Origin: Alviniconcha marisindica
Taxonomy: Eukaryota > Mollusca > Gastropoda > Provannidae
Length of the DNA stretch: 64,000 nucleotides
Assembly (NCBI GenBank): GCA_018857735.1
Contig: JABMCL010001460.1
Span: 252,501-316,500 of the forward strand
Direction of reading: 5' to 3'
Within the stretch, counting starts at the first letter, position 1, and each line of letters begins with the position of its first letter. The position numbers and the translations under genes were made by a program. The notes below the pieces were generated by a model. That model did no database searches. It saw only the letters and a program-made list of their open reading frames with translations, and was not told the DNA's origin. Positions 42,501 through 55,079 of the stretch are shown piece by piece.

Positions 42501-45027
42501 TGTTTATTTATTCATTTGTCTTGCTGGCTTGTGTTTCAAATTATTGGAAAGTTTTATTCATCTTTTTTTTAAAAGACTGGAATAACAAAGAAGTTCTCTT
42601 TCAGCAGCTTCAGTGGTACAGCTACTACTAGTCGGCTAAAGACCAAATCTGTTTGCCAGAGGTTTTTCTGACTTTATGGGCTGTTTTGTTGTGTGTTTCA
42701 GTTCAGTTCATAGTGTGCAGAGGATGGCAGTCACAAGTTGATATAGTGTTTCAACAGCAATTTTTACAGTATCAGTTTGTTTCATTTGTTTTGCTAAATA
42801 GCTTTGTTTTTGTACCAGAATCATCTGTCTATGTTTGTCTATATATGTTTATAGTAATAGTTAACTTTCATTTAAGATTGATGTGTACGCATTTGAATAA
42901 TTAAGAGACAAAACCTTTAAATATAATTCTTTGCAATAATTTGAACCGAAAATTGCCTTGCGTTTTGTTTTTTTGCTTCTTTTTTTCTTGTCCAAATTGA
43001 CCGTATTTACATATTTAAATTTCCTCTTTTTCGGCTTGTGGTAATGACCTCCCTTGTTTGTTTGCAACAGGACTGCATAAAGTATGAAAATGGCCGGGAT
43101 GTGTGTGGGTCCAGCATAATAGTGGAGTGGGCCAAGGGGAATCCTCGCCGACCTCTGGTAGGTTCAGTTTTCAATCACAGCTTACTTATTTCGGTCACTG
43201 GTATGTCAGCATTGTGCAACTTGGTGATAGTTCCTTAGATGCAGCCAATGTATTCAGGGTGCTTTTGGTGTACATTGTGTGCAAGAAACTTGCTTTATAT
43301 ACTTTTCACATAACAACACAACAGTTTGTTTGTTTTCTCCTCCCACTATTCACACTTTGAAACTGCTTGAAGGAGTCGATGCATGTAAATCTGTTTGCAG
43401 GGCTATAATGAATGTCTGCACACGAGGGTAAATCTGTTTGCAGGGCTGTGAGTGCTGTCATAGTCGCCACCAATATGAATGAATTTGTTTGCAGGGCTGT
43501 GATGAATGCTGTCATTTGTCACCACCCATAAGCATGTAAATCTGTTTGTGGGGCTATAACTGCCGTCGATGTGACCACCCACGTAAATGCAAGTCTGTTT
43601 GCTGTTTGTTGTCATTGCCCATATAAATGTGAATCTGTCTGCAGGGCTATGATGAATGCTGTCAATGTTGTTGCTCGTATGAATGTAAATATGTAGGGCT
43701 ATGATGAATGCTATCATTGTCACTGCCTATATGGATGTAAATCTGTCTGCAGGGCTATGATGAATGCTGTCATTGTCAATATGAATGTAAATCTGTCTGC
43801 AGGGCTATGATGAATGCTGTCATTGTCAGTATCAATGTAAATCTGTCTGCAGGGTTATGATGAATGCTGTCATTGTCAGTATGAATGTAAATCTGCCTGC
43901 AGGGCTATGATGAATACTGTCTTGTCAATATGAATGCAAATCAGTCTGCAGGGCTATGATGAATACTGTCATTGTCAATATGAATGTAAATTGGTCTGCA
44001 GGGCTATGATGAATGCTATCGGTGTCATCGCCCTGGACACTGGGCTAGAGATTGCCCTGATGACCGCTATGGTGGTGGTGGTGGTGGTGGTGGTGGCGGC
44101 AGCTTCCGCAGATCAAGTCGACGAGGCTTTTCTCCTCCCCGCAGGAGGCGAAGGTATCTATATATTTATATGGGGGTTCTTGTTTTTGATCATAGGCCCA
44201 TGTAAACAGTTGTGTGTTTTTATTGTTTACTCAAGGTATTGTGTACATGTGTGTGCTTGACTTCATTCACAAACTCCAAGGCCTTGAAAGCCCAAGTACT
44301 TGTCACCATCTTTTCTTCATCATTCAGAACAGTGGATTGGACTGGGGTTTTTTCCTGAACAAGTGATTTTAATTCATTTGGGCAATGAAATGGAGTGCTG
44401 CCCAAACATGGTAACAATAGGTGATTAATGGTATAAATTGAACTGGATTAATGGTATAAATTGAACTGTTCTAGTTGACTGGTGGATAAGTGGTAAAGTG
44501 CCAATTGTCTGTTATTGCTGCTAGTGAATAGAGTGATGTAGATTCGTACGTGTTTCTTGTTAATGCCAGAAGTATTGACTTTGTCAGAAACATAATTATG
44601 ATCACACAAGTGGAGGACTAGAGAGAAAGGATTGCATAGGGATGGTGGATGGCTGGTTATAAAAACTTCCTTGCGTCTCTCTTTCAGTTACTCCAGATCA
44701 AGGTCCCGTGAACGTCGCAGGCGTACAAGGTCCAGATCACGAGACCGTCGCCGTCGGTCCCGGTCCCGGTCCCGAGACCGCCGTAGCCGTTCTCGCAGCA
44801 AGAGCCACGACCGCAAGTCACGGAGCAAGTCCCGTGACCGCAAGGACAGAAAGTCTGGCAGCAAGTCTAGGAGTCGCTCTCACTCCAGGTCCAAGTCCAA
44901 GTCCAGATCCAGGTCCAAGTCACACAGCCGATCGCCGGAGCAGCAGAACGGGGATGGAGGAGATGGCACCCAGCAGGATGAGAATGATGGGAGTCCTGCT
45001 CGTAGCCGCTCGGGCAGTCCTAATTAA
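36520..45027 (+). CDS. SR splicing factor: RRM, CCHC zinc knuckle, RS domain
   Basis: Coding exons are 36520-36637, 38077-38088, 41192-41232, 43071-43157, 44002-44153 and 44688-45027, giving 249 residues; all junctions are GT/AG and in phase. The RRM spans about residues 7-80, with RNP2 LFVGRL (8-13) and RNP1-like YAFVDFED (45-52). A zinc knuckle C91-x2-C94-x4-H99-x4-C104 follows, then a Gly run from eight GGT and two GGC codons, then an RS domain (about 138-249) of RS, RD and KS dipeptides ending SRSGSPN. RRM + CCHC + RS is the architecture of SRSF7, fly x16 and plant RSZ proteins, which bind exonic enhancers and regulate splicing in the nucleus. The RRM looks closer to the SRSF4/6 type than to human SRSF7, so I give no symbol. 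ATG 36520 was chosen because the RRM follows at once. Introns carry a nested gene, retroelement debris and an exon-derived minisatellite. Confidence 0.9.
37219..37509 (-). mobile_element. Non-LTR retrotransposon RT C-terminal remnant
   Basis: The minus-strand frame reads HGGCAFPFSAAQVWGSLP and later TGLKTHLFRQYFD then stop. This is the recurrent ending (RAFSVAAPKLWNSLP ... LKTHLF) of CR1/L2-type reverse transcriptase proteins. It lies antisense in intron 1 of the SR gene. Only the C-terminal end remains. Confidence 0.7.
38077..38088 (+). other. 12-nt microexon of the SR gene
   Basis: TTTTTTTCAG, then GGGCTGAAATGG, then GTAAGA. It adds four residues (G-A-E-M) between exon 1, which ends in phase 1, and the exon at 41192. 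Both junctions keep phase 1, so skipping leaves the frame open. The position is the RRM loop between beta2 and beta3, which contacts RNA. It is not proven to be used, but the acceptor, donor and phase all fit. Confidence 0.65.
38690..39210. repeat. Diverged repeats with TTTGCATAAATTAGCATAA
   Basis: The motif (C/T)TGCATAAATTA(G)CATAA occurs at about 38817, 38990 and 39155, each in similar AT-rich surroundings. This suggests an old tandem or dispersed repeat in intron 2 of the SR gene, unrelated to its coding exons. Confidence 0.4.
39451..39456 (-). promoter_or_regulatory. Poly(A) signal of the nested gene
   Basis: AATAAA on the minus strand, 67 bp past the stop codon of the nested two-exon gene. 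Confidence 0.5.
39523..40754 (-). CDS. Predicted nested two-exon gene, 88 aa, unknown function
   Basis: I do not recognise the product. Exon 1 (40754-40557) starts MGRAAGLAPWTDFRED and ends ENSVMA at a consensus donor (GCG|GTAAGT). Exon 2 (39591-39523) follows a TTGCAG acceptor in the same phase, reads VLEPSVRVMQLCPNPG and ends GRPDGFI then TAG. AATAAA lies 67 bp downstream. The exon 1 region is distinctly richer in GC than the flanking intron. The gene lies in intron 2 of the SR gene on the opposite strand. No signal peptide, membrane segment or zinc motif is visible. An internal frame at 40197-40391 (basic, KKTLKLGLRI) could be an extra exon or chance. It could also be a spliced remnant of a mobile element. 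Confidence rests on matching phase, splice sites and poly(A) signal. Confidence 0.5.
41860..42330 (-). mobile_element. Possible tRNA-derived SINE in SR-gene intron 3
   Basis: On the minus strand GGGCTCAATGGTATAGC (41980-41996) resembles a tRNA A box, and GGTTCAGTTCGACTCTCGC (41914-41932) resembles a B box about 50 bp later. The tract is clearly more GC-rich than the intron around it, as expected of an insertion. The part from 42010 to 42330 shares the composition but has no motif I can name. Confidence 0.4.
43385..44001 (+). repeat. 50-bp minisatellite built from the next exon's 5' end
   Basis: About 12 units of 50-56 bp follow the pattern AATCTGTCTGCAG, GGCTATGATGAATGCTGTCA, TTGTCANTATGAATGTA. 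The last unit runs straight into the real exon at 44002, where CTGCAG|GGCTATGATGAATGCTATCGG is the acceptor and first codons of the zinc-knuckle exon. Each unit thus repeats the acceptor plus codons for G-Y-D-E-C. Copies nearest the exon are most alike and distant ones more decayed. Confidence 0.92.
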
Positions 45028-46720
45028 AGCAGAGAAAGGGAGCAGTGGGGGTCTTATTTGTTTGGTGGGAAGGGTGAAAAGCAGTTCTATTTTTGGGGAT
45101 ACAGAGGCAGCTGACGGGGTGGGGACTAACCCCCAACCCAACTACCCCTTTAATTTTTAAGTACACTAAGATGAACCAGGAAGGTGTTTAGAACACCCAC
45201 ACAAAATGAGAATAAAACAGATGCTGCACAACACTGAATAGAATGTCTTTGTCAAGACACTTCCCTGACACAGACATGATTATGTTCTGACAAAACTGTT
45301 GTATCCTTGCTCTTTGTTTGCCATTATTGCTGTGTTTTCCGAGTTCATCTTAGTTCTAAAACTCACCAGTAGTTGCTTGCTCATTTTCTTATCTTATTAT
45401 AACTTCCTTTCTTTTATCAGATGTAATTGTCCAAGTTTTTCAAGTCAAGTTTAGAGTTCTGTACTGTTCGGCTTCCCATTTTGTTCTCTTTCAGTACCAG
45501 TACATTTATTTTTATGATTGAGCTGCTGACTTGTTTTTGAAGGTAATGTCATAGTGTACGGATTCTAATGCAGTTTTGTTACATGTACATTTTTACTTGG
45601 TAGTTTAGCTGTTGCCTGTCGAGTATACACGTTGTGTGCTGACATTTTCCTTGTAGGAAACGGATGCAGCGTTCTGCTTCAGGAGGGCATCAGGTGCAGA
45701 TTATCCCATAGTAACGTTTGTGTGTCATCAAGTTCCATTGTGCTTTGTGTCTTAGGCAACATGTGTGTTTTTGTGTGCTCAAGCTGCAGCTGAGTCGGTC
45801 ATTGCAGTTCTGCATCAGAAGCTACTGGCAGTTTATTTTAAACAGGGTTCAGGCCATTATGTACGTTTTATGAGAACAGTTTTAGGGTCCTTCATGTCAT
45901 CAACTGAAATGGTCATTACTGAGATGGTTGAATTGATTCTGCTACGTTTGGGGGTGGGGTCAAGGGTTCTGTTTTTGTTGTTGACATGCACGCAGAATTG
46001 TGAGTGCTGTAATGAGTATCTTGCCAGCCAAAGCAGAACTTTGACCAAGCAAAATTCTGGAGTCGTATTAGCAAGATCTGTCAAACTTTGTGTCATGGCG
46101 TCCATTGCAGTAGTTTGCGCTAAACACCTTCATACCAGCTTCAGTGGCCTGGACTTAATTTCAGGGTCACGGGGATGCTTGAAGGTAAACGACAGACCAT
46201 GTTTACTTGGTTATTTTCCTATTAAGTTCACATTTTATAGTGAGTGTATGCATGAGCAGGGTTTGCACATGTGGGTTTTTTTGTGACTGGACCCAGCTTT
46301 ACCCAGCCAAGTTCAAAAGTAGCATAATTGTGATGCATCAGCATGTTCTAATGCTTTAAACCATATAATTATACTTACATAAAGGCAGATAATAGATACA
46401 TTTCTGCCTCTCTTTTTTTTTAAAGATGCTGTTTTCTGTTAGTTAATTAGGTCGTTGAACTTCACGTTGCTTTGCATGGTTGTACCAGGCTTGGTGACTT
46501 GAACCATGTTCAGTCACAGAAAAGCTTCAAGAAGTACTTTGCATTTTTTTAACGAGAGTCAACACAGCGTTGGTTGTACTTTGTAGACCTGAGTTTGTGT
46601 ACATCAGACCCAACTGTTGTGTCCTGAGGTGACGCTGTGTGGTTTGACGGGACATGAAATTCCAGTTACTAACGAACTAACCTGAGTGCTGTTCAGATGT
46701 GTTGATTTGCAATAAAGAAT
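45028..46720 (+). other. SR gene 3'UTR (probable)
   Basis: No gene-like frame is convincing. AATAAA signals occur at 45211-45216 (proximal) and 46711-46716 (distal), giving a short or a 1.7-kb 3'UTR. The distal signal is followed by a GT-rich stretch, which favours real use. Confidence 0.5.
46711..46716 (+). promoter_or_regulatory. Distal poly(A) signal of the SR gene
   Basis: AATAAA in TTTGCAATAAAGAATACC. The proximal alternative is AATAAA at 45211. Confidence 0.5.
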
Positions 46721-48960
46721 ACCCTGTCCTGAAAACTGCAGTTGCGTTCATATTCAGTGGGCCATGTGCCCCACCGTGTCTACATTCATTTTCACTCTTG
46801 CAGGACAAAAAATTCTAAATGGCTTTAGAGTTGCCCAGCAGAGAATTACCCAAATGCTGGTAGAAAAATCACTAGAAAATTCGTAGCTTTTATCATAGCC
46901 GAAACACACGTGTGCACACAGGCCTCATTCTTGTTTTAGTTTGTGTGTGTGCGAGTTCATGGGCATCGACATGCATTCATATCAAATTGTACCCTAACCC
47001 TTATTTTGATCAGACCAACAGCCTGGCGCAAACTTCTGCTTACACTTACAAAGGAAGTGGGTGGTCATCAGCTTTATTTTCTTTTGCTCAAAAAAAAAAG
47101 TTTTATTATGCATACATACACACACGCACCAGGGAACAGCAAATTCAAACAACCATTTTGTGCATTGATTCATTTGTGTATTCTCATCTGTCACAAACAT
47201 GAACAGCAGCATTCCTACTGGAATGATAATCATCTGACTTCCAGCTATAAAGATTCTGTACCATTGTCAAAGAGCATTCACTTGGGGTGACGGAAAACAG
47301 AGATCAAGACTGATTCTGTTAATGAAATACAACCAGTGTAGGTGACTACTGTTGCTACATCTTAAAAAGTTACTCCCAGTAATGTGTTTATTAGTGCAAT
47401 ATACAGTTTTGACATCACATTTTTCATGCAGCAAAATCTATTGTTATCAAGATTACTGCCGTTTTAAATTTTATGGATGACTGTACTACAAAGAGAAAGG
47501 AATGCTGATCTGCAGACAACAAATCGACAGCCAACTAGTATGTTGAAATTGATGACACTTGCCTGAAATAACTGAGGGGACAGGGATTGCAAACTGATGG
47601 CTGCTGGCAGCAACAACTGGACAAGTCTTTCTGTGACATTCCTGCATTACCTGTTTTGTTCCACAGTTCATAGTATTCGTGGTGCATGTATCACACTTCA
47701 CATCTTGCCCTTCCATTCAGCTCAGAGCCAATGTCCAAGCAGTATACTATAATGCATCATGCTGTCAAAATTCTTCCCATGGCATTCATAGTAGCGACTA
47801 TGCATGACAGCCTATCGCTCTTGCATCATCAAGGATAGATGATTGGTTTTTAATGCCCTGTCAACAATGACGGGTATATTAGATAATTAGGGCAAAGCTA
47901 CCACAGAACATGTACAGTAGCTGGATATTAATATCCTGTCAACCACACCGGATGTCTGGGGATGAACCGGAAGACGGCAACCTGCATTGTTTGCTAGACT
48001 CCATCCGGTAACCACCGTAATGGCAAGGACCCACAAAAAGGCTGACTGAAGGACGTGGCTATTCTAATGCATCCCCACTTCCAGCTTCCTTGGTTACAGG
48101 TGCAGTATGAGAACCAAGAGACAAATCAAGCTGGGCACAAAAAAACACATGCTGTCAATTGACTCCACATATTTTCCAACAATAAACTATCACACCACTG
48201 CTACTGTAAAGACGTGTTCATACGGGCTTTAATAACAACAAAAAGTTAACTTCCCCAGCAAAATGAAATCGCAAGTTCACAAAAACGATCCAAAATAATG
48301 TTTGTTATTAAAAAGAGAAGAAAAAAAAGTTCACACCCATAACGTACAGAACATTTTGAAAGCTACAGTGGTTGAAAACAAACTTCAGAGAATCAAAACT
48401 ATGAATGAATAATATCGCATAAAACAAAAACACGCTTGCAAAAGATGCATAGAAATCTACTGGTGGTGTATTCCATTGCAAAAACTGCATTTCACTTGTG
48501 TTGCTATTCGTTAACAAGTGCCAGTTCTGTTGCTCAAAGAAACATCCCTCAAAATATAACAATCACAATAAATTATGGCAGCAACACACAAGTGTAAAGA
48601 CCCAAGGTTGGTGCACACAAGACTGGACATCAAGCCACTGTCCAGCTAGATACTTCCCTGCCCCTTCAAACTTCATCACAATTACAGCTGGTGTGTACAA
48701 TCTGTTCACTTTGGCAAAATGACCGTGTCTCGTCAACAACAGTCAATATAAGGACACATCAATTAATTGAACAACAAGGATTTGGGGCTCACATCAGATA
48801 ACTGAATAAAAATAAAGGGGGTTGGGATACATGGGCATGCCAGAGATATATGCAAATTGAGTTGGGTTCCAGCACTGAACAGTCAACTGCAAAATCGATA
48901 GAGGAAAGTTAATAATTATACAATCCGTGGATCACACTAGAACAGCAAGGGAAGTGTGTG

Positions 48961-49270
48961 CCTATCTTGTGCAAGTGGTGCAGGACCCATCTATCTCCAT
49001 AGCTGAGGACTAGGCACAGGGTTTTATTAGCCTTGTTACCCTCTAAACACCATTGCCTATCCTGTGCTAATGGAGTAGGACCTACCTGGCTCCATAGTTG
49101 AGGACTAGGCACAGAATTTTATTAGCCTTGTTACCCTCTAAACGCCTGCGTCTAGCCTGTGCAAATGTAGTCACAGAGTTTTGTTAGTGTTGTTACACTC
49201 TAAACACCAGCACCTATCCTGTGCAAAAGATGTAGGACCCATTTGGCTCTAAACACCAGTGCCTATCCTC
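48961..49270. repeat. Tandem repeat, about 95-bp unit, three to four copies
   Basis: Units carry CCTATCCTGTGCAA, GGACCCATCTGGCTC, GAGGACTAGGCACAG and TTATTAGCCTTGTTACCCTC, then TAAACACC. Later copies are shortened by internal deletion. Confidence 0.85.
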
Positions 49271-49901
49271 AGCCATCTGTTTTGTCTATGGAATTCTTCT
49301 GTTTGCAGCAAGCATATTGAATTTGAATGCGGTGCCAAAGCCCCTTGAAGCTGCACTGTGAATTTCAATCGATAAAACAGCACAAGATGGGCTTGTGCTG
49401 GAGCAAAAGCACTGATTGTGTTCACCAGTGCAAACGGAGATCGTGACTTAGGGGATGGAGTCCAAGGTCCATCTCGCAACATTCAAAATAGTCTACAGAA
49501 CTTTATAACAGATTATGTCCCCTGTGGTCCACCAAGCCTTCTGGGTGTACATTTTCACGCTTTCTAATTCCATTTAGACAGTATCCTGTATGAACTGATG
49601 TTCCTTTTTCTGTTCTTTTTTTGAGCAACCCATCCAACCAAATCTGTAACTGAGAACTACAACAAAGAAAGACTGTAGGCAACATGCTTTGAGTTTCCCG
49701 AATCCGTTGGTAACAGTGACAGAGCTATAGCATCCTGACTCCCCAGCGTCGTGTCTGTCGCAGGTTTGTTGTGAGGTTGAGGCACAGAGCCACCAAGGGA
49801 AGATGCAGAAGTAGCAAGCGGCCTCCCAGGGATCCTTAGCTAAAGTCTACATCTGCCCAGTGGGTCTGCACATCAACTCTACAGCCACGAATAAAGCTGC
49901 A

Positions 49902-50237
49902 AGAGCTGATGCTTGACCATCCACAGTCCTCGTCAGCAAGGAATTGGCTATCGCCAAAGAGCTGACACCTGACCATCCACAGTCCTCGTCTGCAAGGAAT
50001 CAGCCATCACCAAAGAGCTGACACTTGACCTTCCAGAGTTCTCGTCTGCAAGGAATCAGCCATCACCGAAGAGCTGACACTTGACCTTCCAGAGTTCTCA
50101 TCTGCAAGGAATCAGCCATCACCAAAGAGCTGACACTTGACTTTCCAGAGTTCTCGTCTGCAAGGAATCAGCTATCGCCAAAGTGCTGACGCCTGACCTT
50201 CCACAGTCCTCGTCTGCAAGGAATCGGCTATCGCCAG
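49902..50237. repeat. 56-bp minisatellite, six copies
   Basis: Six units of exactly 56 bp start AGAGCTGACACTTGACC and contain TCGTCTGCAAGGAATCAGCC. The central copies are nearly identical. Confidence 0.95.
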
Positions 50238-50550
50238 CAACAGAGCTGGAATGCTGACACTATCGCAACACTTCTCTATATAGCCTATCGCTGGAATTTG
50301 TTACAGCTTTGAAATCTGGCACATGACAGAGATCATTAATAGTCTGGCACATGAAAGAAACCATTAAGTGTGATACTGGCTTGCTTGCTACGTCCACAGT
50401 CCTTATCTGCAAGGGACTGGCTACTGCCAACAGCAGAGCTAAAATGCAGACACTATTGCAACACTTCTACATGGTCTAAGCTGGTATTTGTTGGAGCTTG
50501 GAAGTCTGGCTTATGAAAGAAACCATTCAGTGTGATATCGGCTTGCTACA
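50238..50550. repeat. Higher-order duplication beside the 56-bp array
   Basis: Two diverged copies of a block share ATGCTGACACTATCGCAACA, CTGGCACATGAAAGAAACC and GTGTGATACTGGCTTGCT. The block includes part of a 56-bp unit (CCACAGTCCTTATCTGCAAG). Confidence 0.7.
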
Positions 50551-50830
50551 CAACCCCCACCCCCACCTTGTTACTACAGCTGGTGCACACAAAGATGGAA
50601 CTCATGACTGGACGAATACTGTTGACAGCAACATATGATGGTAAACACTGATCAATACCGACGTTCACATATATTGCACAAAACGGAAAACATTGTTTCA
50701 GTCACTGAATTTTACCTCTTTTTGCTCATGAAGCTTGACATTTTTTGTCTTACTTTTTTCAAGGAGGGGGATGGGGGGATACCTAACAAATACAACTGAA
50801 GTCAAAGATGTTATTGTTCACACGCACCCC

Positions 50831-50861
<31 letters not shown>

Positions 50862-52204
50862 ACACACAATTGGTCAATTGTAGGAAGATGTGGAAATGAC
50901 TGTGAGCACAAAATAATGGTTACTCTGAGACAAGAATACAGCTAGCAGTAAATTGATTGCTACAATATTCACAAAAGCAAGTACAAAAATAATACATCTG
51001 AAGGGGGGGGGGGGGGGGGGGGGGGGGGGGTAAAATCTCCAGCTACTACATTTTGGGTCTGGAGAAAAACTTTAGACCCCCAAAAGCAACAAACAAACAA
51101 AGAAAAACTCAAAGCAAAGAAAGAACAATTAACTGTAACAACAGAGACTTTAGTGTATCACATCTGGACCATTAGACAATTACAGAAATCTAAAGCAAGC
51201 AACAAATGCAACAGTACTTGTACATTCTGGAAAATCTGAAATGCATTCCAGGCCAACATACTTTTGAATAATTCAGTATACACTTGCTTCATATGGGTGG
51301 GTGGGGGTCTTGCTGTCCTGCTGGTAAATGACAGTGCCGGTTTATCTTCAGAACTCTAAGGTCTGCCCATTAAATGTGAACAAAACTGAACAGAAAACAA
51401 CAACGATTCTGTGCTTTGCACGCACAGAGGCCAGTACTAGTACTTGGATGTTAACATCTGTGTTAAGATGCCGCACAGGGTCTCCTCAGGACGAGCACAG
51501 CATGCATACGCATAGAAGACCTCCCCATCTTACCATAAACATCGCAACAGTAGCTTACTGAGGTACAGTCTGCTCTCGTTCAGTGCTGACAGCAAACACT
51601 GAAAGGCCCCTGAGCCTCAAGGCCATTCTAAATATAGCTTTGACCACCTGGCAAAGACGACTTCGGTTCTTAATAGGAAAAATGTTAGTGGGCTATCCAC
51701 CCAAATTTTTGCCAATTTGCCACAGAAGCAGAGCCTGTCTTTCTGGGCAATACTAATCTTCTTGTCCTCAGTGATGGCAATTTCTTCTTCCACTGTCTGC
51801 AGGTCGAGATACCTCGCAGTAAACAATGGCTGACGACCCGGCCACGGCGGTTAAACTGACTGGCCAATCAGCGGTCAGCTTTGTCCAGGTTGCCAAAACT
51901 TGGCACCACCTCACTTGCAATGCACCTCTGATGAAGAAGAGCCTCGGTGATATCTTGGCAACGTGGCCAAAGCTACTTCACCATGTGACTTCAGGGCATG
52001 TTAAGAACAGCCTTCAGCGAGGCTTCAGGGGGCCATCTTTACGTGACCCGGTTGCACAACCAGTACGAGACTGCTGACTGTGGTTGCCAAAGATTGTTGA
52101 AGAGTTGTTGTTTGCATTTCAGCACTCACAAAGATAAGCACTAAAGAGTCTGCTACATAAATGACAGAAACAAGTGCAAAGATCTCAAGTAAGTAAGTTG
52201 GTGT

Positions 52205-52239
52205 TTTACGCCCAGTCAACCAGTGCGGTTATATCAGGG
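52205..52239 (+). repeat. Dispersed repeat, CCCAGTCAACC core
   Basis: A 35-bp exact match to 6921-6955. It is preceded by GTAAGTTGGTG, which is also near the related copy at 9470. Confidence 0.7.
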
Positions 52240-53552
52240 TGAACAAAGATCTCGAGGATGACTGCGAAGCTTAGAAACAGGCAAGGGAATGGCACAGACA
52301 TGAAAGTAACAATTGCGAGTGATAATGGCGCATGATTGTACTTTTCTCTCAGTGTTAATAAAGATGAAAAACAACAACAAAATGCATATGTTTGGCATTC
52401 AGAAATGACAGAACTGATTACAGCGATTACAGGGGGTAAAAAATCAGCCACACATCGCACATTCAGGGACGAATCACCAACAAAGTCATGGTTATTAATT
52501 AAACAAAGTTTCAAAACGCGGGAAGAAGTAGAAAAGGGAGAGTACCACTGGGGTCACATGACATAACCATGACATACCATTGCATGTCTTGAGCACAAAG
52601 CATGTCGTAATCATTCACAAAAATCAACGAAGTCATCAACAACCAGCAACTGATTTGAACTGTGCAAAGGTGCTTCAAGCTTACGTTCATACCCTGCAAA
52701 GCGCAAACAAAGCAGAATCAAAACTGCAGAACGTAATTCTCCCCAAAAAGTACACTTCATCTGAACTTGACAGTGCAAGACTATATAGCATAAGTGAACT
52801 ACAAATTGTGAAAAAGTGAAAACAGAAAACAGAAAAACAATGCACGCGCACTCAATTTCGCTCCATGTGATTTACATCTGAATAAAATACAGACGGGCAA
52901 CACACAGACATGACTAGCTGTAGTAACACACAGATGCAAATGAAAGACACACAGTTTTTGTTTTTTGTTTTTTATAAACAGGTGGGAATCAGCCAACATA
53001 AACACTTGATGTGTAATCTATTTTAAACCACATGCATCATTCCACAAAAGAATATGCATATTTTCAGAAAATGAAAGGAACGCAAAAGCAGAACTGCAGT
53101 AACACATGCTGGCTCCTTGACGGTTAACAAAAGTTGTATAGACATAATGCATAAATTAATAATCTACATGTATTAATGGCACACTTGCACACTCACACTC
53201 GTACCTGGTACCATAACTATTTCAGAGCGTGCCAAATCTGCCCAAAGAAAGATGAGGGGGTATGGAGCACATCATAACTCCAGATCCTTTTCACGGGCAT
53301 GGACAAGTTCAGCACAAAACAGTATATGACCTACATGGCTGATATGGCTTTAGAACCCAACTAAATATCTATCCATCAGCATCAGAGGTGTGTGAGTACA
53401 TAACATAAACAACATGAGACAAGACACCAAACAATTTATATATATATACGCATTCAGGAAAATCTGGATACACACACTCAAGCAACCCCCCCCCCACCCC
53501 CCCTCCAAAAAAAACAACCCACCCCAACAATATCAATAATAAAGGACACAAG

Positions 53553-53553
<1 letters not shown>

Positions 53554-53610
<57 letters not shown>
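53554..53610. repeat. (GA)n microsatellite
   Basis: Over 50 bp of GA alternation. Confidence 0.97.
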
Positions 53611-53615
<5 letters not shown>

Positions 53616-53745
53616 AAAGTGAGTTTTTTCTTTTGTTTTGTTTTTTTACAGTCAAAACATACACAAAACATGAGCAACTGTACAACACAGAACCCACACA
53701 GATACAGGTAAATTCAAATTGCAACTTTACATACAACACAACCAC

Positions 53746-53777
<32 letters not shown>

Positions 53778-54747
53778 ACCCCCAACCACTCTCAATGTGT
53801 TGTCTGCAACGCAGTTTTACAATACAATACACTGTACTGGAATACAGAAATGGGCACCCCTCATAATACCGCCTCAAACTCTGCAGTGAACCATGCCCCC
53901 CCCCCCCCCCCCCCTCGCACTGGACAGAAAGAGCATTCTAGAATGAAACTCAAACAAGGCCTCTGACACACTCTCTTCCCACTATCACGCTCCCGAGACT
54001 GGCTACAACATGAAGAACCAAGGAAGGCATCTAACCAACATAATTATTTCGCCAGGACGAACCGACATCGGACCATGGATTTCACAATGCTCTCCACACA
54101 CAGAAAGCGGCAACTAAATAACAAAAGGAGGAAGGGGGACGAAGATTCAATGTGCATCTAGCATGTAATTGTCACCGCACATGACAAAGCCAGCAGCAAT
54201 CAGAACTTTACCACAAGTTACGCTGACTAATGTGGCAACTGGTGTTGAGGAGCTCGGTAAACATTCGTCAGTAGATTTCCATGAACATGCAGTAGTATCA
54301 CAGGCCCAGTGATGTGTTGAGACTGATATTGATTGCAAAAAACAACAACACCCAAGTATCACGCACGGAAATCATGACAGACGGCGCAAAATGACGACTG
54401 TACTCTGTACACATCAGCTATTAGCAACATTAGCCGATGTTCCACTGAGAACACTTTTGATGTATTGCTGTGTTTGCAGCCGTATTGTTTTACCACTATC
54501 CAGTCAACATTTCTGCTTTTCACCATCGGACATTCACAAGATTTTAACAATCAACAAAGTTATACGCAATTTAAAAAAAAAATCCGCACAGCAAATAAAA
54601 CAAAGGCTACACAATAAGGAAGGATTTCTGCCAAATCACACCGCAAACCATCTGGGACAACAGCCAACTGCTGCGTACCATGGATGCAAAGTTTGGGCAA
54701 CAAAACAACATTGAGTTCATCAGCTGAGCATATCAAGCGAGGAGTTG

Positions 54748-54899
54748 GGTGAAAGTCAGGTGAGCTAGGTGAAAGCGAGGTGAGCTGGGTGAGGGTGAGC
54801 TGGGGAAACTGAGGGCGAGCTGGATGAAAGTGGGGTGTGCAGGTGGGGGTGGGTGAACAGGGTGAGGGTGAGCTGGGCAAAAGTGAGGGTGAACTGGGT
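54748..54899. repeat. Short G-rich tandem repeat, GAGCTGGGTGAAAGTGAGG type
   Basis: Irregular units of 12-27 bp built on GTGAGCTGGGTGA. The AGCTGGGT core is shared with the 20-bp array at 55574-55793. Confidence 0.75.
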
Positions 54900-55079
54900 G
54901 CATGTTAAAAATACCAAACACTGGCAGCCACACCCCCGTTTGGACACCACAGGGAAATATGGCATACAGTGATAGGAATGGGTAGCGCTGCTCTTGCAGG
55001 TGACTTGAATTTCCCACAAGGGACAATGAAGTACTAAAAAATTGTTTAAAAAAACTTAGCTACAGCGAGGAGGCTTCTG

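Noticed and set aside
43385..44001. CRISPR-like array
   Set aside because: Units are contiguous with no unique spacers, the genome is eukaryotic, and the unit is derived from the adjacent exon.
44708..45160. 150-residue plus-strand frame overlapping the RS exon
   Set aside because: It is an out-of-frame shadow of the RS domain; the RS frame joins the upstream exons in phase and has the expected RS dipeptides.
54391..54880. Overlapping open frames of about 107 residues on both strands
   Set aside because: The Pro/His-rich minus frame is a by-product of the GAGCTGGGT repeat and the plus frame has no domain or splice context.
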